Below are positions 6,043 to 9,002 of a stretch of DNA of 9,002 bases, one piece after another. The first letter of the stretch is position 1; each line of letters starts with the position of its first letter. The stretch is from Planctomycetaceae bacterium UBA6163 (GTDB lineage Bacteria; Planctomycetota; Planctomycetia; Pirellulales; Pirellulaceae): contig DIUH01000101.1 of assembly GCA_002428205.1 (NCBI GenBank), positions 1 to 9,002 on the forward strand, written 5' to 3'. A program made the translations under genes and the position numbers. The notes beneath the pieces are model-generated. The model had not been told where the DNA came from. It saw only the letters and a program-made list of their open reading frames with translations, and made no database searches.

Positions 6043-6963
6043 ATGAGTCTTTTCTTCTCAAGAGTATCGCCAGTTCGCTTGGCTGGGCTCCTATCTGTCT
6101 CGATGTGGATGATCTTGTTGGCGGATTGCCAAAGCGTCTCAATCGCACAGACACCTGGCCAGCTTAACCAGACCGCTGATGCGGGCGATGATGCGACTGC
6201 GGCGCTGCCGGAGTTTCAGCCGACGTTGCCAGATGGTATGAAGGCGGACCAGCAGTTGCAGGCGATTCGCTCGGTCTTGGGTAATTTGGAAGAAGAGCGT
6301 TTCTTTAAGCCTTCGGTGGTCAGCCCGTTTGTGTTCAAACTGGAACCGCTGTCGAAACTGGAGAACGGTGGCCAGCGACAGCGGCTAGACGTTTGGTTTG
6401 TCGCTCATGGCAAACTGGACGACATCGAAGAAAAGAAGATGATGGATGACTTGACGGGGCCCGAAGCGAAGAAGACGCCGGGGTTACCTGAAGTCGCCAG
6501 GGCTTTGACCGAAGAAGAGATGAAGGCGCGGGATTTAAAGTTTGGTGATCAACCCGATGGCAGCGGTCGGTCGTACGGGATTATGGGTGCGAACATCTTG
6601 GATAAGGCGTTCGTGACCGGCATCACCAGTTCTCGCTATCGTAAAACTGATGACAGCATCGAACTGTTTTTGCGTATGTCTCCGTCGTTGTTCGACGATC
6701 CGGACTTTCCCGCTAGATGGCATTCGATTTCCAAAGCCGACGATGGTACTTTCCAGCTTGGCAAAGCGAATCCTTATACCGATCTAGCGGCACTGATCAA
6801 GGTGACCAAGTTGGCTGGTGCTGAAGACGGTTTATTCGTCGAAGTTCACGTCGTCTATGCCGAGCCATTTGGCTGGTTTGAAGGGCGCAATTTGTTGCGT
6901 TCCAAACTGCCACCGGTATTGCAAGATTCGGTGCGAAAGTTCCGTCGCAAACTGGCTCAATAG
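6043..6963 (+). CDS. Exported protein of unknown function
   Basis: I do not recognise this 306-residue protein. The ATG at 6043 is chosen because it starts a normal signal peptide: MSLFFSRVSPVR, a hydrophobic core to about residue 27, and likely signal peptidase I cleavage after SIA (about 34). The frame is open upstream to 5914, but that 43-residue extension would bury the signal peptide. A Cys at 29 follows Asp, so it is a poor lipobox. The mature part is soluble and charged: a region rich in Asp/Glu/Lys near 120-165 (DDIEEKKMMDDLTGPEAKK), then beta-rich segments with SRYRKTDDSIELFLRMSPSL and VEVHVVYAEPFGWFEG. No catalytic motif stands out. A periplasmic or cell-surface role is inferred from the signal peptide only. 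Its stop overlaps the 3' end of the convergent S49-like gene by 7 bp. Confidence 0.75.
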   Translation: MSLFFSRVSPVRLAGLLSVSMWMILLADCQSVSIAQTPGQLNQTADAGDDATAALPEFQPTLPDGMKADQQLQAIRSVLGNLEEERFFKPSVVSPFVFKLEPLSKLENGGQRQRLDVWFVAHGKLDDIEEKKMMDDLTGPEAKKTPGLPEVARALTEEEMKARDLKFGDQPDGSGRSYGIMGANILDKAFVTGITSSRYRKTDDSIELFLRMSPSLFDDPDFPARWHSISKADDGTFQLGKANPYTDLAALIKVTKLAGAEDGLFVEVHVVYAEPFGWFEGRNLLRSKLPPVLQDSVRKFRRKLAQ

Positions 6964-7994
6964 CCGCGAATCTCAAGCCCCGGTTCGGGTTGCCAGAGGT
7001 ATAAGAAGTTTGGCAAATTGGCCCGATCGAGCCCCGGAATGCTGATCGGTATCGACGCGATCGGCGAGGGAGAGTTTGGCGATATGTCAAACTCGGTAAT
7101 CGCCCGATCGTTGTTTCGACGGAACATGATGACTTTCGCATCGCTGCCTGAACCAGCGATCGATTTCGCTTCGGCGACGACATCATCAAAGTAATTGACC
7201 CCGTCGATCAGGCCTTGCTCTTGGGCATGAGTGGCTGAAAAGACGCGGCCGTCAAGAATCTTAGTTTCGACATTGGGACGGGTTGCGGTGACGGCGTCGC
7301 GAAATCGATTATGAAACTCCGTGGCGATCTCTTGCATGATCGCTTCGGCGTCGTTTGATAATTTTTTTATTGGCGAGCCTAGGTCGACGTGATCTCCGGC
7401 GCGGATCGGTGTCGGTTGTATATTTTGTTGTTCGAGCGTGTCGGCCATATTGTAAAGATTGATCACCACACCGACACCACCGACGACGGAGGTGGGATGG
7501 GCAAAGATCATGTCCGATGCGGTCGCGATGTAGTAGGCTCCACCAGCGCCGACGTCGAGGATCGAAGCGAGCACCGGTTTGCCGGTCTGGCGACGAAACT
7601 GTTGCAGGTCGTGTCGCATCAGATCCGACGCGGTGACGCTGCCGCCGGGACTGTTGATCCGCAGGACGATGCTGAGGATAGCTGGGTCCTTCGCCGCGGC
7701 GGTCAATTTTTCGCGAAACAGGGCGACGGGGTTTTCGCCGAGCGATTCCATTCCGCGAAAGTTGCGATTGAGCAGCACGCCATCGATATCGATGATCGCG
7801 ATTTTTGCACAGGCACAAGGATTGCCGTCGACGATCCGCTGGCCGACGGGGGTGACGTTGTAATCGGATAAGATTTTGGTGGCGACGTTGCCCTCCATGC
7901 GGACCTTCATGCCGTTTTTACAACCGATCATCAGGGGCACACCGGCCAACACTGCCAAGAACTGTCGTCGGGCTTGATTTGGTTTGTTGATCAT
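6957..7994 (-). CDS. S49/SppA-like lipoprotein lacking the catalytic Ser-Lys pair
   Basis: The 345-residue protein has the core of the SppA (signal peptide peptidase, S49) family: VLRINSPGGSVTASDLM (110-126), then DVGAGGAYYIATASDMIFA (147-165), SVVGGVGVVI (169-178) and RAGDHVDLGSPIKK (198-211). In active SppA the second motif reads DVAASGGYYIA with the nucleophilic Ser; aligned without gaps, the residue here is Gly151. The general-base Lys of the fourth motif (GxYKDxGSP) is Val203. Both dyad residues thus appear lost, so it may be a pseudoprotease or scaffold. The ATG at 7994 begins MINKPNQARRQFLAVLAG, a twin-arginine-type signal, ending in the lipobox MIGC with Cys25; it is probably a Tat-exported lipoprotein. 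Starting instead at 8048 adds 18 residues ahead of the signal. SppA usually cleaves left-over signal peptides in the membrane; this protein probably does not. Confidence 0.85.
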   Translation of the reverse strand: MINKPNQARRQFLAVLAGVPLMIGCKNGMKVRMEGNVATKILSDYNVTPVGQRIVDGNPCACAKIAIIDIDGVLLNRNFRGMESLGENPVALFREKLTAAAKDPAILSIVLRINSPGGSVTASDLMRHDLQQFRRQTGKPVLASILDVGAGGAYYIATASDMIFAHPTSVVGGVGVVINLYNMADTLEQQNIQPTPIRAGDHVDLGSPIKKLSNDAEAIMQEIATEFHNRFRDAVTATRPNVETKILDGRVFSATHAQEQGLIDGVNYFDDVVAEAKSIAGSGSDAKVIMFRRNNDRAITEFDISPNSPSPIASIPISIPGLDRANLPNFLYLWQPEPGLEIRGY

Positions 7995-8278
7995 CGTCGT
8001 CTCACTGCTGCGAATCGTTCGCTGGGGTGAAGTAAGGATAATTGCCAACGATCATCTTTTTCGTTTCAAAGCACTTTCCTTTGTTTCGGTAAAATGGGTG
8101 ATGTGAGTTTGACGTATTTTGCGACTTGTAGGTGGGAAACCGCTGGAAGTATCCGCGCCGGGTTGCGGAGGGGGTTGGGACTGCGACAATGGCCCCTTCG
8201 GGTGACCAAGACCCGGTCAACTTTAACTTTTTTACGGAATCGCTGATGGATTTATCGTGACTGTTTGAACCAGCGAGA

Positions 8279-8885
8279 ATGCAATTTTGCGAAGAGACAC
8301 TTCCTGGTTTGATCAAGCATCCGGCGGATACTTGGACCAACATTTCGCCCTTCATTGCGGGTTTGGCGACTTTGGTGGTCGCCAAGCGTCCGCTGGAGCG
8401 GTTGCTGGGGGCGTCGGCGTACTCTCACGCGTCCAATACGATTTTGGGCGAGACGCTTGATTTGAGTGGAATGTTTTTCTTCATTCTCAGTATTGCGGCA
8501 TTGCAGCAATACCGCGCGACGCCCTGGATTGGCAATGGCCCAGCGATAGGACTGGTCGTCTTTGCCGCGATTGCATTGACCGTCCTGTCAACGATTTCCG
8601 CAGCACTGGCAAGTCCACTTTTTGCGGCTTTGGTTGTCATGGTAATCATTCGCGGAATCTACGACCGCAAATGGGGCGATGGTTTGGAGCTTCGTAGTCG
8701 CGTGGGCGTTCTGGTGGTTAGACTTTTTAGGAATCTTATGCGTTCCGGGCAACCATATCCTAACTGGGCATGGGGCATGGCACTTACTGAACGGGCTAGT
8801 GTTTTGGTTCACATTCTTACATTTCAAGCAGTCGGTGGACATTCATGTCGGTGAAGTCGAAGAACAAACACCTGCCGCGTCGTGA
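8279..8885 (+). CDS. Ceramidase-family (CREST) membrane hydrolase, interrupted by a frameshift
   Basis: The first frame (from ATG 8279, open to 8854) gives MQFCEETLPGLIKHPADTWT and hydrophobic helices up to IIRGIYDRKWGDGLELR. After about base 8690 it turns into polar sequence typical of a wrong frame. The next frame (open from 8646, stop at 8885) continues the family: VVAWAFWWLDFLGILC, then GHGAWHLLNGLVFWF. Together they give about 201 residues, a sensible bacterial ceramidase length. The zinc-site pattern of alkaline ceramidases is complete across both frames: S46-x3-H50-x10-D61 in the first and H-x3-H of GHGAWH (codons at 8769 and 8781) in the second. These enzymes hydrolyse amides such as ceramide in the membrane. 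One extra base (or two missing) between about 8680 and 8700 explains the break. It could be a recent pseudogene, an assembly error or, less likely, programmed +1 shifting. No binding site precedes the ATG. Confidence 0.75.
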
Positions 8886-9002
8886 AAACGCGATGTTCTT
8901 TGAGTTTAAATCAAATACGAATGAGCAGAAGTCGGAAAATGGGGCAAACGTAATGACGCGTGGCTACCCTCCGTCCGATTAAAATTCGCCCAAAGCTTGA
9001 AG

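Noticed and set aside
5683..6154. Several 80-106 codon frames on both strands between the RTX gene and the exported protein
   Set aside because: They overlap each other in multiple frames, are rich in Arg/Ser/Cys, and show no domain or signal; typical chance frames.
8199..8236. CGGGT/ACCCG hairpin followed by a T-rich stretch
   Set aside because: Only a 5-bp stem, with the Ts separated from it by about ten bases, and no plus-strand gene upstream to terminate; a leader attenuator is possible but unsupported.
8002..8385. 127-codon minus-strand frame
   Set aside because: Overlaps the start of the ceramidase gene and the spacer before it, with no recognisable features.
8979..9002. Seven minus-strand codons (LQALGEF) ending in TAA, possibly the tail of a gene beyond the window
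   Set aside because: Far too short to support a call.

Overview
The window looks like chromosomal DNA of a planctomycete, most likely a Rhodopirellula/Pirellula-type bacterium. Four things point there: a membrane-anchored PQQ-type beta-propeller with the WPGFRGPNRDG signature, an exported protein with the LExRxLLA N-terminal motif (LEKRELLA), the general scarcity of Shine-Dalgarno sites, and loosely packed single genes instead of long operons. This is inference from protein character; no rRNA or tRNA gene is present to confirm it.

Layout from left to right. (1) The last 30 codons of an Ala/Lys-rich protein tail (2-94), with a hairpin terminator at 169-213. (2) A five-helix membrane protein fused to a PQQ-like beta-propeller (494-2260, +). 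(3) A CBS-domain MgtE-type Mg2+ transporter without the usual N domain and with an altered pore-helix signature (2488-3480, +). It converges on a short P-II-like protein (3525-3869, -). (4) A secreted protein on the minus strand (4118 to about 5620) with 20 RTX nonapeptides followed by a C39-like cysteine peptidase domain. (5) Divergent from it, an unrecognised exported protein (6043-6963, +). It overlaps by 7 bp, tail to tail, with an S49/SppA-like lipoprotein (6957-7994, -) in which both catalytic residues appear to be replaced. (6) A ceramidase-family (CREST) membrane hydrolase (8279-8885, +) whose zinc-site residues are all present but split between two reading frames. About 115 bases after it hold nothing I can support.

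Most genes look independent: there are convergent pairs (3480/3525 and 6963/6957) and divergent pairs (5620/6043 and 7994/8279), and no clear operon. The most plausible functional pair is the MgtE transporter with the P-II-like protein, since small ferredoxin-fold sensors often sit beside the transporters they regulate; here this is inference only. The best leads for follow-up are the catalytically empty S49 protein, the frameshifted ceramidase, the RTX-C39 fusion with its 36-residue superperiod, and the MgtE/P-II-like pair.
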